Assembly (NCBI GenBank): GCA_003952965.2
Contig: RXIC02000114.1
Location: forward strand, 1 to 64,000
Direction of reading: 5' to 3'
Source of the DNA: Morella rubra
Lineage: Eukaryota > Streptophyta > Magnoliopsida > Fagales > Myricaceae
Length of the DNA: 64,000 nucleotides
Part shown: in pieces, positions 35,701 through 53,287 of the stretch
Numbering within the stretch: position 1 is the first letter of the stretch
How the letters are laid out: the number at the start of each line of letters is the position of its first letter
Notes under the pieces: generated by a model
Database searches by the model: none
Told to the model about the DNA's origin: nothing
Seen by the model: only the letters and a program-made list of their open reading frames with translations
Made by a program: the position numbers and the translations under genes

Positions 35701-37574
35701 GAGCCGGAGGTATTATATATATTACAATAATATGCTTACCAAGCTCTACCAAGTGCTCAAAAAGAAAGTACAAAAATTACGTGTACGAGCCTGAACACAC
35801 AACAAAAGCATGTACATTGCCAAATTGTACATTTTGTTTCCAAAATAGAAATTTCTCCAGGTTAAGCCAACATATACAGCACATTTAAATCATTGGTTTA
35901 TGCCCAAATCTGATGTCATAATATGTCTCCAGGTAAGTGACTCACAGTGTTGTAACCCATAATGTTCCTCGATGTAGGGTCGTCCCAAATAAGAAGCAGC
36001 ACTCTTACTCCTTCCTGGGACTTGGATCTCAGAAGATCGCCTAACGTGCAATCTGATGCAAAACCAGCATCCCGGACCAGTCTAACTTTGTGCCACACGG
36101 ACCACCCTGTAATGTAAATCAATCGACGGGCCTGACGAATTGCATCGAAAATGTCATGCCAACACTTCCCATGCGCATAATTCATCCCCCTGTCGAGCTT
36201 GATGTTTGGAAGGGACCCATCAGGTACATGGGCATCTTGATAAAGAGTCACAATTCCTCCTTTCCTGAGAGGAAAGTATGTCCCAGGAACCCCATGGTAA
36301 TCAGGGCCTGCCCCCACACCATGATGATAAATGCTCAGTTTCTCAATTGGGGTGTACTGAATTGAAATACTCAAGGCTGCTCCAGGCTTACAAGGCTTCC
36401 CACTATTATTGAGGATTGGGTAGGTTCCTTCTACCTTTGCTCCCGAATATATCTGGTCCACTGGAATCGCCACAACTCCTATAATCTGTGAACCCACTAC
36501 ATCACTATCTTTTACCAGAAAATGCACTTCGGCAGCATAATGTGCAACAGGAACATAGAAATGTTGCTTCCAAACAGGATTTTCGCTATTGCTAATCACA
36601 AAAGTCCTCCCTATTACAGCATTTGATACGGAAATTGAGACATACGGATCGCTGGTGATCTTATCACTCATGTGGCTTTCGAGTTTGTTGCTCACATTCC
36701 CAGGTAATTTTGCAAACACTTGCCCCAAAGTTCTATGGAACATGTCCATATTCGGAAGGTTAACTGCTTGATAAACCCAAATATCCAAATTCCCATGTAA
36801 GAGCAAAACCTTCAATGACCCTTTGCCCTGCTGTGGCACAATCTGCAAACACTGACTATGTTGTGACCCATTGAAGGAGCCCGAGTGGCCATAAGCAGAT
36901 TGTCCAAATGAATCAGACTGAGAGGAATAAGACAACTCCCAACCACTTGAAGACGAGTCATTCGGGTAGCCATAAAAGTCCCCGGGCCTATCATACATTC
37001 CACAAGGAGGGGCACTTGCCAATGGTGGCACCGAGGGTGCCGGAGGTGATGCAGGGGCAGTGGGTTGATTAGCGGACAAGTGCACATTACCCAAAAGATC
37101 CTCCAAAGGTGGGTAGGCAGAAGGGCGGGAAGGGGTTGAATCACTGACACCATGAACATTCAGAGATGAAAAACTTTCCTGCCGGTGATGATTGGAGAAG
37201 CTATCGGCACGGGCAGGGACATGGGATGGGCTTTCCGGAGATGTGTATGGGCCGGATTGTTGATAATGATGGGAGGAACCATATTGGAAGCTACTGTGGT
37301 GTTGAAGGGTTGGTTGAGGAGCACTGTAGGAAATTGGATCAACTGGATAGGGAGGTGGATAGGGAGGAGGATGGTGGTGATAGTCCCAAGGGCCTGACTG
37401 GGAGGTTGAAGGTGGTGGTGGGGGATACCCATAAGGATAAGGAGGTGCGGAATTATATGAGTAGGGATAAGGAGGGGGATTGTATGGATCTGAACTTGGT
37501 GGTGGGTATGGAGGAGGAGGGTACGCATAGGGATCGTGGTTTGGGTATGAAGGTGATGAACCGTGATTATCCAT
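29722..37574 (-). CDS. PLDBETA1: Phospholipase D beta
   Basis: This calcium- and PIP2-dependent phospholipase D cuts membrane phospholipids to phosphatidic acid in stress and cytoskeletal signalling. Ten exons read from the minus strand: 35946-37574, 35474-35590, 34646-34840, 34021-34269, 33821-33889, 33569-33716, 32555-32703, 31530-31706, 31152-31349 and 29722-30015. They give 1,074 residues. The first 250 are Pro/Tyr/Ser-rich, the mark of the beta class. A C2 domain follows at about 255-410 ([18 protein letters not shown]). The two HKD motifs are complete: H591-K593-D598 in [10 protein letters not shown] and H925-K927-D932 in [10 protein letters not shown]. The C-terminus [12 protein letters not shown]...ENLTI is typical. 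The 5' leader may contain an intron (donor near 37975). Intron 9 (1.1 kb) and introns 6 and 7 hold nothing recognised. The beta class is secure; the exact member number is not. Confidence 0.94.
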
Positions 37575-38500
37575 TAGTAAACACTAGATTATGTTTCTCT
37601 AGGGAGATAATCAAATGAAAGATTGCTAATGAATCTTAGCTACACAAAATTATCAATAGGACGTATCCAATAGGTTTGTTCCAGGGATAATTCAAAAGTA
37701 TACAGGGACCTTGAGCTAAAACGCCTATTGGTAAGAAGCTAGGATATGCAGATAAGAAAAGAGCAAAAGGGAGAAAGAGAAAGAGACAGGGTATCAACTT
37801 TTGGGTGATTCAACACAATTCGAAAGATGGTAATAAAATTTACAGAAGAGAGCAAAAGATACAGAGAAGATCAAAACGGTGTTTGATATTCAGTGAGTAA
37901 AGGATCAACAAGAAATGCTCAAATGAGAAAGAGTGTTCTGGGTAGAGAACTATTCAGGGAGAGAAAAGGTGATACCTTTCGGGGTTTGGTTTTCGAAGAA
38001 TATGGGATAAGGAAAGTTCGTAGAGGAAAGAACAAACGGGGAGCTTCAAACACACACAGAAGATAGAAGCAGCCTTTGTCACCTGGAAATCTTCGTCCCG
38101 TTAACGGGACAACCGCGTCCAAAGGAGACACGGTCAGCCGGTATTGCCAGGTTTAAGCAGTCTTTCGTCCCTCCTAGAAAGTACGACAAAAGCTACCAGT
38201 TCAGCCCGCTGCCCCTAAGTCAATTCCACGTGGATAGGTTTCATTGGACTGACATATGGAAATCCCACCTAAGACAGATCTGTCAATTTTCCGTCTGAAT
38301 AGATTTTCTTCGCGTCGCTTTCTTTAAACTTCCACGTAAGTTCGTCACTGCAATCTTAGAATCCGAAAAAGAGAAGAAAGCTTTATCTGCTTAAATCACA
38401 CGTGGGCGATCTGAAATTTGACTGTGAGTCGGAACTCAAACATGTAATTTGATTGGGCGTTATGTTCCACGTGGCTGGCCCGCGTTATTCTCCGTAAATA
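37575..38500 (-). promoter_or_regulatory. PLD-beta 5' leader and promoter with ACGTG cluster
   Basis: The leader likely occupies about 37575-38100. Upstream are four ACGT-core boxes in 250 bp: CCACGTGG at 38226-38233, TCCACGTAAG at 38331-38340, ACACGTGGG around 38398-38406 and CCACGTGG at 38467-38474. ACGTG boxes of this kind are the ABRE/G-box class bound by bZIP factors in ABA signalling, which fits a stress-responsive PLD. Confidence 0.55.
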
Positions 38501-39174
38501 ATTCTGATGGTAAGTATATATCTAATGGGTCAAAAATCTTCTAGAAGTTTGAAACGACGAGGATTAAGCAGATGGAATCTAGAGGAGTTGCTTGCGTTTA
38601 CAACTCATCCTTTGCGACAATAGTTGGTGGTAGTTTAAACTTTGAAGTGGATTGTTCACTGCCTTTTGACAGTTTAGCCACATTTAACATTTCTCAGTTG
38701 TACAAACAGATTATTTAATTAATGCATTTGTATTTATCATATTTTACAAAACTTTAAAAATAATATTTTGTTCGCCTTGTAATATTTTATCCAATGAATT
38801 TGTGAACAAGGATTGAGATTTAATGAAACCCACTTGATAAAACATCCTTAAAAATATTTTAGAAGACTTTCATTCCATAAATTTTAGGCTCTTATCCAAG
38901 TTTTTTTTTTTTTTTGGCCCTATGAGTTTCTTTTGGGTGGACACACGAGCTTTGAATTTTCATATCTTCGTGTGCAGTTAAGACAGTAACTTAACTTCTG
39001 TGTGGATTCGAGTCACTTTGCTTAGCCATATCTAAACAGGTTCTGCAACTTTAATACACTATTAGAATAGACTCTAATATATATATATAGATGGTCATGT
39101 AACGAAGGATAAATTGATTCAATATGGTTGGTTGGAGATAAGAGTACTACGAGTCTACGAAATGGTCCATTGAT

Positions 39175-39379
39175 ACCCCTTGGGGTTTGATTTGGTGGTA
39201 AGGCTGCGACTTGAGTTTTCCTATGTCTCAAGTTTGAGTCCTAACACCGTCCTTATCGCCCCTGACTTAAACTAGTGTGTGTTGGGTGGGGTCCTGACAC
39301 ATGCTCTCAGGTTAGTTTGTAAGGCCAAATACACGAAGTGGCCCGACCTTGAGAATTCCTGAGTTATCAAAAAAAAAAA
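39175..39379 (+). mobile_element. tRNA-derived SINE with 14 bp target-site duplication
   Basis: This is a 205 bp element. A B box (AGTTTGAGTCC) lies at 39231-39241 and an A-box-like segment about 45 bases before it (TTGGTGGTAAGGCTG). It ends in an A tail (39369-39379). The same 14 bases, AATGGTCCATTGAT, flank it at 39161-39174 and 39380-39393, the signature of LINE-driven insertion. It lies between the PLD-beta promoter and the subtilase 3' end. I do not recognise the SINE family. Confidence 0.87.
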
Positions 39380-39564
39380 AATGGTCCATTGATTTACATG
39401 TACAAATTCAAACAGTCGCTTAGGCATTTGACAATTATTTCTAAATTTTGAAGCAAATATAAGGAAAGGGTTACAATTTCTCGATAAAATAGACAATGGT
39501 GAGTTCCACCTGAGTACTTTTGATATCTTCTTCGAATACTTGCAGCTTAAATACTGCTCTGAAT

Positions 39565-41910
39565 TTAAAATTCCTGCCAGGTTACTGCTATCGGACTTCT
39601 AACAGTATGTGATTTAGACTTCCAAATCAGAGACCCAAAAGTGTATTCGGCGGAAACTTTTGTTCTTCCTAATGCAGTAAATGTCACGGTGTAAATTATT
39701 TTCTCGCCGAACTGTTCGAAGGTTAATGACTTGGGCTCAACTATCACTGAAACTCCAGTCGGTTCATCCACTTGCGCTACATAAGTACTTCTCGGGGCAC
39801 CAACATTGGTCACTGTCCTCCTGTATGCCACCTTAGTGTTTGTGGCATTTTTATCGAAAAGCACAGCAAAAGAAGGGTAATTCAAGTCACCGGGCACGAG
39901 ATCGGAATTTTTAGGACAAGAGAAATTCCCCCTTGCCAATGATGCTACCTGAGAAGAGGTATAGTTCAGGCTGCACAGATAATTGAGGTAGTCCTCGGGT
40001 GTGATATCATATATTAGCCCTGGATCAGAAGCACTTTGTGGGTTAACGTGGCCTGAACCAAATGCAAAAGGTGTGGCGGGTTGAGAGGTGTTAGAAGAGG
40101 CCAGATCTGCAATCGGAGCCCCCCGGTTATCAACCGTGTAAGCTGTGGTCATTAGAGCAGATTTGATAGCTGCAGGCGACCAACGTCTGTGTACTGATAT
40201 AATAAGCGCAGCCAAGCCACTGACATGAGGACAAGACATCGAGGTCCCTGATATTATATTGAACAAGACTCTTCTTTTGTCGCTCTCGATGGTGGTTGGG
40301 CTAGTTTTGGGTGGCCACGCAGCCAATATGTTCACGCCTGGTGCGGTCACGTCAGGCTTGATCACATCCTGTCCAAAAAAACTTGGCCCTCTCGACGAGA
40401 ACGCTGCCATTACTGGTGCAGTGTTGCCGTAAACTGTTCCTTTGAATTTAATTGAAGCTGTTGGCTTTTTCGCCGAGCTCAAATAACTCTTGATTGCTTT
40501 TCCAGCAGAAGCTCCTAAAGAAGTGGCGGGCAAAAAGTGAGGGTCGGCAATAAGTTCCTCACCGTCATTTTCAGTGTTAACTAACAGCATTCCAGCCCCT
40601 CCTGCCTTTTTCACTTGCTCTCCCTTTCCCACCCGGGCAGTTATTCCTCGATCGCAAACGACAATCTTTCCCTTCACAAGCGCAGGCGATAGGGTACCGG
40701 CTGAACAGATCTCCGCTCCTGCACTCCCTGCACCTTTTGCATATACAAGTGGCAGTTGCTTTGTCCGCTTGCCAGAGTATAAGGATTCCCCCTCAAAAGT
40801 TTGCCCATTCCCAAGCTTCACTCTCGTTGGAAATTTTCGGTCAATAGAGCTTGCAGCCACAGTCATGATCCATGGTGCGATATTGCCCACAGAAAAACTA
40901 GAGGGGCCTGCATTTCCCGCTGAGCAAGTAACCAAAACCCCATTTTGCACCGCCCCGAATGCGCCTATTGCAATGATATCATCATAAAATGGACTGGAGG
41001 AACCTCCCAAAGAGAGTGACAACACGTCGACCCCATCGGAAACAGCACTGTCCATGGCTGCCAAGATATCAGAATTAAAACAGCCTAAAACCCAGCATGC
41101 CTTATAAGCGGCGATTCTTGATTTATACCTCATTCCACTTGCTGAACCCTTTGCTAGGCCGAAAAGGTTTGCATGGTGCACAAGATCTCCGGCAGCAGTT
41201 GAAGCAGTGTGTGTCCCGTGACCTTGGACATCCCGAGGGGATCGATAATCCGTTGATTCGTTAACTCGTCCAACGAAGGACTCGTACCCCTTGAAAAAGG
41301 CCCTTGCGCCGATTAGTTTCTTGTTACAATTTTCAGCCGAGAACTTTGTGCCGTTCTCACAAGTGCCTTTCCAAAAAGATGGAACTCGGGGCATGCCTGA
41401 ATCCTTAAAACTAACATGTTCTGGCCAGATTCCTGTATCTACAAGGCCTATTATCACATCTGAAGCTATGTCGTGAGCACTCCAAAGTCCTTTACCGGGT
41501 TTTAGGCCGAGAAATTTGGGGGTGTGTGTGGTGTGGAGGCTTAGCATTTCGTCAGGAGTAGCGGCGAGAAAGGCATCGTGCTTTTTCAGGCATTCGAGTT
41601 GTTCGACGGAGAGTCGGGCGGCAAAACCGGTAAAGGTGGTTTCATAGACATAAAGAAGCTCAAAGGCTGATGTTCCTTGCTCGTCTCCGTCTTGAGATAA
41701 GACCTCAGACACGGTCTCAGCCACGATGTCATGCCAATGTTTATAATCGCCTAGAGTATGACCAGGCGTTCTCATTTTGGTCCTGTCCAGGTGAATTATG
41801 TATGTCTGGCTGTCGGCGGAAGCAATTGAAGTTGCAGCCAAGAGGGCTAGCAAGACCAAGGGCGTCCCAAACATCATCACGACTGTAAAGTTTAGAAAAA
41901 CAAAAAACAA
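39565..41910 (-). CDS. Subtilisin-like serine protease, SBT1.1-like
   Basis: This is a secreted plant subtilase, intronless like most SBT1 genes, 781 residues. A hydrophobic signal region (about residues 13-32, cut near ASA-DS) leads into the I9 propeptide (TYIIHLDRTKM, LLYVYETTFTGFAARLS). The catalytic domain begins at THTPKFLGL. The triad is D158 (DTGIWPE), H231 (GHGTHTAST) and S557 (GTSMSCPH), with oxyanion N333 (SAGNAGP). A PA domain lies in between (CSAGTLSPALVKGKIVVCDR), and a fibronectin-like C-terminal domain ends with TVRSPIAVTWQEF. The first ATG was kept; M12 or M13 would also precede the signal peptide. Nothing is broken. The SBT1.1 assignment is by overall resemblance, while the SBT1 group is secure. 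Confidence 0.93.
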   Translation of the reverse strand: MFFVFLNFTVVMMFGTPLVLLALLAATSIASADSQTYIIHLDRTKMRTPGHTLGDYKHWHDIVAETVSEVLSQDGDEQGTSAFELLYVYETTFTGFAARLSVEQLECLKKHDAFLAATPDEMLSLHTTHTPKFLGLKPGKGLWSAHDIASDVIIGLVDTGIWPEHVSFKDSGMPRVPSFWKGTCENGTKFSAENCNKKLIGARAFFKGYESFVGRVNESTDYRSPRDVQGHGTHTASTAAGDLVHHANLFGLAKGSASGMRYKSRIAAYKACWVLGCFNSDILAAMDSAVSDGVDVLSLSLGGSSSPFYDDIIAIGAFGAVQNGVLVTCSAGNAGPSSFSVGNIAPWIMTVAASSIDRKFPTRVKLGNGQTFEGESLYSGKRTKQLPLVYAKGAGSAGAEICSAGTLSPALVKGKIVVCDRGITARVGKGEQVKKAGGAGMLLVNTENDGEELIADPHFLPATSLGASAGKAIKSYLSSAKKPTASIKFKGTVYGNTAPVMAAFSSRGPSFFGQDVIKPDVTAPGVNILAAWPPKTSPTTIESDKRRVLFNIISGTSMSCPHVSGLAALIISVHRRWSPAAIKSALMTTAYTVDNRGAPIADLASSNTSQPATPFAFGSGHVNPQSASDPGLIYDITPEDYLNYLCSLNYTSSQVASLARGNFSCPKNSDLVPGDLNYPSFAVLFDKNATNTKVAYRRTVTNVGAPRSTYVAQVDEPTGVSVIVEPKSLTFEQFGEKIIYTVTFTALGRTKVSAEYTFGSLIWKSKSHTVRSPIAVTWQEF

Positions 41911-44900
41911 AAAAACAGAAGAAGACGTGGATGTATAAGAGCAGTTTTATTGGTCAATAATTAACTTTATGGAAGTCCTAACACGGCAAGAGAAAACGTA
42001 GGAGACAATGTTGAACACAATGAAAATCGATGCCACACCAAAAGAGATAGACCGAGGAGCAAGTACTCCATATCTAGACAACAAAATTTTCTTTCCGAAC
42101 TCAACATGTCATAACTCATAAGTGATGATTCAAATGAGCAGTTCTCTCTATTTTTATAACAGAAGACACGAGGATTCCTCTTTGTTTCTTCTACAAGAAG
42201 AAAGCACAGAAAGTTCATTGTTTCTAAACTCAATAAACATTGATTTGGGTATTGGTTTCTCTCTTCTTTTTAATGAAGAAAATCCTGCTTCATAGAGCAA
42301 GCTATGCTGTCAAACGGAGCCATGCCATGTTCTATCTCCCCTAAAAAAGGTGTGGCAAAATTATGAAACCTCATCTCTGTCTCTAATTCTTAGTTTCGTA
42401 CCCAAAAATGTTGGAGAAATCCATTAGCTACTAATCTGCATTAAGCGGTGAATCGAAGTCCACAAGTGAGCAGTGACACAACTACATGCTAAAGGGGAAA
42501 TCATGCACTTTGCCCTTCGGCTCCACTTCAATGTGGCTTTTATGGGCCTGATTAGTTGGATCCATTCCTCGCATGGAGTGAAAAGGGACCGAGGTTCAGA
42601 ACTCGGCCTGGTTAAGGCCGATTTGGCATTGGCAACCTAAAAAACGAGCTTCGACGAATTCAAGTCCAAATAGTTGAACCGGGTACAAGAGGACCCTACT
42701 AGTCCCATTTACTCTTGCTACATTAATGGTCCATTTTTTTTTCTTTTCCGGAATTGGACCTGGACGAGTAAATGGCTTGGGGGCTTTGAACGAAGGAGAT
42801 CAGGGTGGCAGAAGAATGGGTCGAGTAGCCCGTCCACCAAACCCCAAAGGACTTAGTTCAAGTAGCAAGCAGCACCTTGACAACATAGGAAGAAGCGCAA
42901 AGACAGCAGGTTTGACAACGTAACAAAGGAAACAGAAAAAGCAGAGTACAGAGAGAGATGTCTTTGGAGATATCTGTACGAGCATCCCCTCATCGATTGT
43001 AAACTGTGATCGCTTTGGCTCTGTCGAGGCCAATGATTGATTGCAAGTTACATTGTCAAGAAAGAAAGAAAGAAAAAAAAGAGTACAGAGAGAGATGTAT
43101 ACCTCCTTCCTTGGCCAACCAGAGAGAGATAGTTAGAACTGTGGGATGAGGAATGATCCTCTGGAAAGAGGAGCTTTTATAGCCAAAGAAGAAAGGATAC
43201 AGAGTCTACATACTTCATCTCATTGCCATACAAATACAAATAAAGAAGCAATATTTTTCCCACTTTTTCTCTCCCATCAAAAGTGGGCGTTTTCAACCGA
43301 CTATGAATATTTCTTGGTCATCATTGTTTTTCAAGCCAGAGAGAGCCAAGACTAATAAGTCTGTCTCTTCAAATTATACAGGATAAAAAATTACAGAGAA
43401 TCTCGTGGTATAAGGAAAAAAAAAATATTAAATCAGTTAGTTATTTTGATCCGGCAACTCCCTAGTCTTCAGTTTCAGTTTTAGATTCTGTTATAATCCT
43501 AATATAGCTGAAATGAAAACAAATTGACATTATAAGAATCTAACAAATGGATAAAAACGAGTAAACAAAAGTATGTCTAAGTGTAGGAATTGGTCGTTCT
43601 CTTTCGACTTCATCTCCATTATTCAACAACTTGAGCATTCTTTGACTCGAGTGCTTCGAGATAGATGATGTTCTAGGGCTACAGTTACCTGGTCTATTTA
43701 TAGGGTCATTTTGGATGTTCATAATTGGGAGCTGCTCATCTCCCGCTGAATAGGCTCTTGTTTCCTCCCGTTTAACGGATGGAAGACGCGTGTTAAAAAG
43801 TTCCATCCAAAGGTTAGAAACTTGCCAACTATTCTAAGATTTTGTGAGGCTGTACACCTGAGTTAATGGAGTGAGATCAATTCTAAGGTTTTTTCTGACA
43901 TAAATATGTCAAAACATCCCTTTCAGCTCTCAAATTGTTACCCTAGTGTCATTTATAAGTCTGATTACGAATTTCATCGCATTTAATCCCCAAACTACAA
44001 AAAAATCATTTATGTTCACCTTGCCATAGGATCCCATAGTCGATATTGTGTCAATAAATGACGTTTTGGTTATAATTTGAGTAGCTAGCCTAATACTATA
44101 GGAGTGAATTTTGCAAAGAATGAACATTTTTTGTATAGGCTCTACCATTCTTTTTTTTTTGGGCTCTACCATTCTCACAAATACCACAAACAAATTTTTT
44201 CTTTATCAAGAAAATGTTTTCAAAAAACACAAATAAACATCGCTATTATTTTTTGTGTTTTTTTTGCCATCAATTCTGTATTTATGCCTGTCGGCTTTGG
44301 TTGTTTCACAAGCACATATGTGACCTTTCATCCCAAAGGAAATACCGTAGGTTGGAGGAAAAACTCAAATCCTTCTTTCGTGGGGACCAACATATGGATG
44401 GAGCTTCTGAGTGCCCACATGGTCTTGACCTTTCGTCACAGTACGGTCCACCACCTTTGAGTCCATTTCAAGGTTTTCCACTTTCGGAGCCTGCAAGTAG
44501 TCGAAAGAGAGAGTGAACTGAAAGTTGTATGATTGCTGTAGGCAATTCGTTTCTTTTGTCATCTTAAATAGCGTAGGTTAAGGACAAGTTTGGATGCCCC
44601 GTCAGTGATATGCATGCTCTGGATAAAAAAGTTTAAATTGGGTATGCATGCTGAAAAGACTATAACCTTTATTTCTTTCTTCGCATAGGTTGGTCGAAAA
44701 GTCCCGCACGGCTGCATCCACTTGATTTTGATAAGAACCTTCTTCATCCTCCGGTGTCTGTTTTTCTTCCCTTCGAAGGCTGGTTTTTAGCTCTTTTATC
44801 TGTAATTTGAAGTCTATCTATTATATGATGCCATGGGGTATTTTGGATGCTTGTTCGTGAGGTAAGCTACGTGGTCCTACTCTTGGGCGAAACACAATGG

Positions 44901-45234
44901 AGTTTTTGTCGATAATTATACATCCCAGATTCCCAAGCACGATTGTTCATTCCAGGAAAGCAAAAATAGAAGTACAAACGCCCTCCAGCTCTGCACACCC
45001 AGCAGTAATTAGACCAAGCAGAATCCCAAAGAGCCAAAATGGGGACAACTGATCACTGCTTAGAGAAGAGGGGACTCAGATAATTTAAACAACGGCGTAA
45101 AACAGAGGAATTTACAAGGTGAAGCTTTGGAACATAGAGCAAGATATGACGCTAGAGCGTCTTCAACTGTTTAGTCAGGCTCTGGCTCTTTCACTCTTTC
45201 CTGTGATTCGTACTGGTTGGAGGGAGTAGCTGCC
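41911..45234. other. Intergenic DNA between the SBT1 gene and the first XSP1-like gene
   Basis: No gene is recognised in 3.3 kb. The part next to 41911 is the SBT1 promoter; the part next to 45234 includes the 3' UTR of the XSP1-like gene. A short segment, AGTACAGAGAGAGATGT, occurs twice about 140 bp apart (42943 and 43082). Small open frames here have no domain features. Confidence 0.45.
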
Positions 45235-50945
<5,711 letters not shown>

Positions 50946-52146
50946 GCTTCAAGTGTTGACTTTCTTATATAGGTATCAGCTCGCACAGGGTGCTAAACAA
51001 ATAATATTTCACCCTTATAGATCAGTTTCACAAAAAATAAGAACAATATTAACAGGAGGAGCGGCAAACTAGCTTGAACCTAACTTCTTCGGCTCTGATT
51101 GCTCGGGGTTTTGGTTGGGGAAACTTTAATAGACCTAGATCACTTGCTTGCTTCTTTTGGAGAAACTTTTGATGAGCAATATTCCACTTTTCTTTCCGTA
51201 ATCTGTTTCGTCATTTTCACAAGGAATAATCCATTTGAAGACTATTGGTAGCTGGCCTCTCATTGTGGGCCCTGACGTTCATGGACATCATATATAAGAT
51301 CACTCTATTAGGGAATAGGGATACGTATTAAGATCATGAGCATGTTAATCCTATTCATGAGTCTTCTATATGCAAGTGATCATGGCCTATACAGTAGGAT
51401 TAATTAACCATATTCTGTAGAGAACATAATAATTCTATCCCAAAGTTGCCTTTCATTTTCTATGTCGGCAAGAGCCATAGCAAATGGACTGATTTCAGCT
51501 TCTTTTGAGTGGAACCCTCCAATTTCGTGAACTAAAAGATCGGTGAGTGGCACTAATTATATGGTGGAGATCGTCACAATAATTAGTAGTTAAAAGTAAA
51601 TGAGATCTTTGAACAACCTCATGTTTCTTTGTGTACAGCATAAGATGAGATCATGAAATTTTAGACATGGAAAACGTTATGAGCAATCTCAAAAGATCAG
51701 TGTCAAATATAAAGGAGGGCTTGCTTGAGAAACCAAAAAGTTAACCCACTAGCTACATCAGGAACCCTTGAATTTCAATTCAAGCAAGTCAACCTCTCAA
51801 TATCCAGAGAGCAAAATTGAGGTAGCTTAAAAGCTTCTTAAGGTTCGAATGGCTTTGCTTATATGCTGGGAAGTTTTCACCTCATGAGCGAGGAAGAAAA
51901 GAAGTTAACATCTATTTTTCTCTTTAATTGAACAATGGCGACAATTCAAAAGCTTTGGTGGGGCTAATGACATACACTACACAGCACCTGCACCAGCTTG
52001 AAGCTTAATTTATCAGCATCTAGAAACCACCAAGAAGAAGGTGGCAAAAAATCGAGCTGCTTAAACTATCTTTTATTTCCCTTGACGGCTTCAAGAAGCA
52101 TTGCATAGGTTTTACTTGGCAGAAGATATTGAGATCAGATCTATGT
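50946..52146. other. 5' flank of XSP1-like copy A, duplicated upstream of copy B
   Basis: No gene is seen. Blocks match the 5' flank of copy B in order, for example CTTGCTTCTTTTGGA at 51148 and 61257, AGCTTCT-TTGAGT at 51498 and 61609, TTCAATTCAAGCA, and GCTTAAAAGCTT at 51826 and 61842. The tandem duplication therefore included the intergenic DNA. Confidence 0.6.
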
Positions 52147-52570
52147 TGTTGGAACCACTTACTTTAAGTGGGCCATATCTCGACCGTATTTGACAAGTGT
52201 AATTAGGATTTGGGCTTAAGAGTCCTAGTATAAAATTTGGATTTAATGAGTTTAAAAGAATTATTATTTTTTAATTCTTTGATAGGATGATGTATATTTT
52301 TTTGTTCATAACGATTCATAAAAAGACGTGACCATTGGTCTTTGAAGAAAAGAGTATAAATATTGCTTTAGAAACCTTATCTCGTTATTCATGCATAAAG
52401 AATACTTTTCTTAGTTATGTATCAATGGATCCCATGACTCAAAGTCAGAATTTATCCATTCTTGTTCTTACAATCTATTCATCCATATTATTGAGAATCT
52501 TGGCCCAGGTATATTTTCGTACGTGTAGCTAGCTGATCTTTGAATCTCTTAACTAACATGGTATTTGAGC
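52147..52570 (+). mobile_element. Ty1/copia-type LTR fossil (LTR and primer-binding-site region)
   Basis: This LTR-like stretch of about 412 bp begins TGTTGG, holds a TATA box (TATAAATA, 52355-52362) and ends AACA at 52558. It is followed at once by a primer-binding-site-like sequence (52559-52570) of the initiator-methionine tRNA type common in plant copia elements. No internal coding region or second LTR is seen, so only a fragment remains. The matching flank of subtilase copy B lacks it, so insertion after that duplication is likely. Old and broken. Confidence 0.5.
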
Positions 52571-53279
52571 ATAAGACAATTCAAATATTTGATTGGTTGT
52601 TACTTACGACAAGAATGGTATAAAATTTGGACATGCTGTCGCCTTAAAGAGCATGCTATGACTGCAGAAATCTTATTCTCCTACAGAAAAACGAAAATAT
52701 TCAGTTGTCACCTTATAAAAGTTGAGAGTGAGATTGATGGCAATAAATGACTATCATAGGCTGTACCACACAATGTAGTCTCTTCTCCTAAATCGAGTCC
52801 ATAATGTCCTCTCAAAGAAGAGGGATCGCATTATTACAATAGTTGATTAGTTTAATGGTGGCTATCGAAACGGATGGACGCATTATAGTTTCAGTATTTA
52901 TTGGAATGCAAATTTTTTTTCGATTTCCATATGTGGGTTGCTTTGGACAATTTTTTTTGAGCTTGGATGGACCCAAAATTCTTTTTCGGCATTTTGAACT
53001 TGAATTTGGGTCGCGTTTTTTGTATACTTCATAAATTAACAATAAATAAAATGTAAAATAAACATGCATAAAAAATTTATAATAAACATTTATCCAAATT
53101 CTAAAATCTAAAATAAAATTGCAACATTCTAAAATTATGAGTATCGAAAACAAAATATTTTCTCCATTTGAGCTCTAATTATTTTTTAAAAAAAAAATCA
53201 GAACAAAAAATTCTGCCAAAATTTCTAATTCCAATTTGACAAATGTTAAAAAAGCATTTCAGTTTCGATTCCGGTTTAT
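52571..53279. other. AT-rich DNA between the LTR fossil and the hAT element
   Basis: No gene is recognised. Part may be residual internal sequence of the LTR element; the rest is AT-rich and featureless. Confidence 0.35.
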
Positions 53280-53287
53280 GTAGGTAC

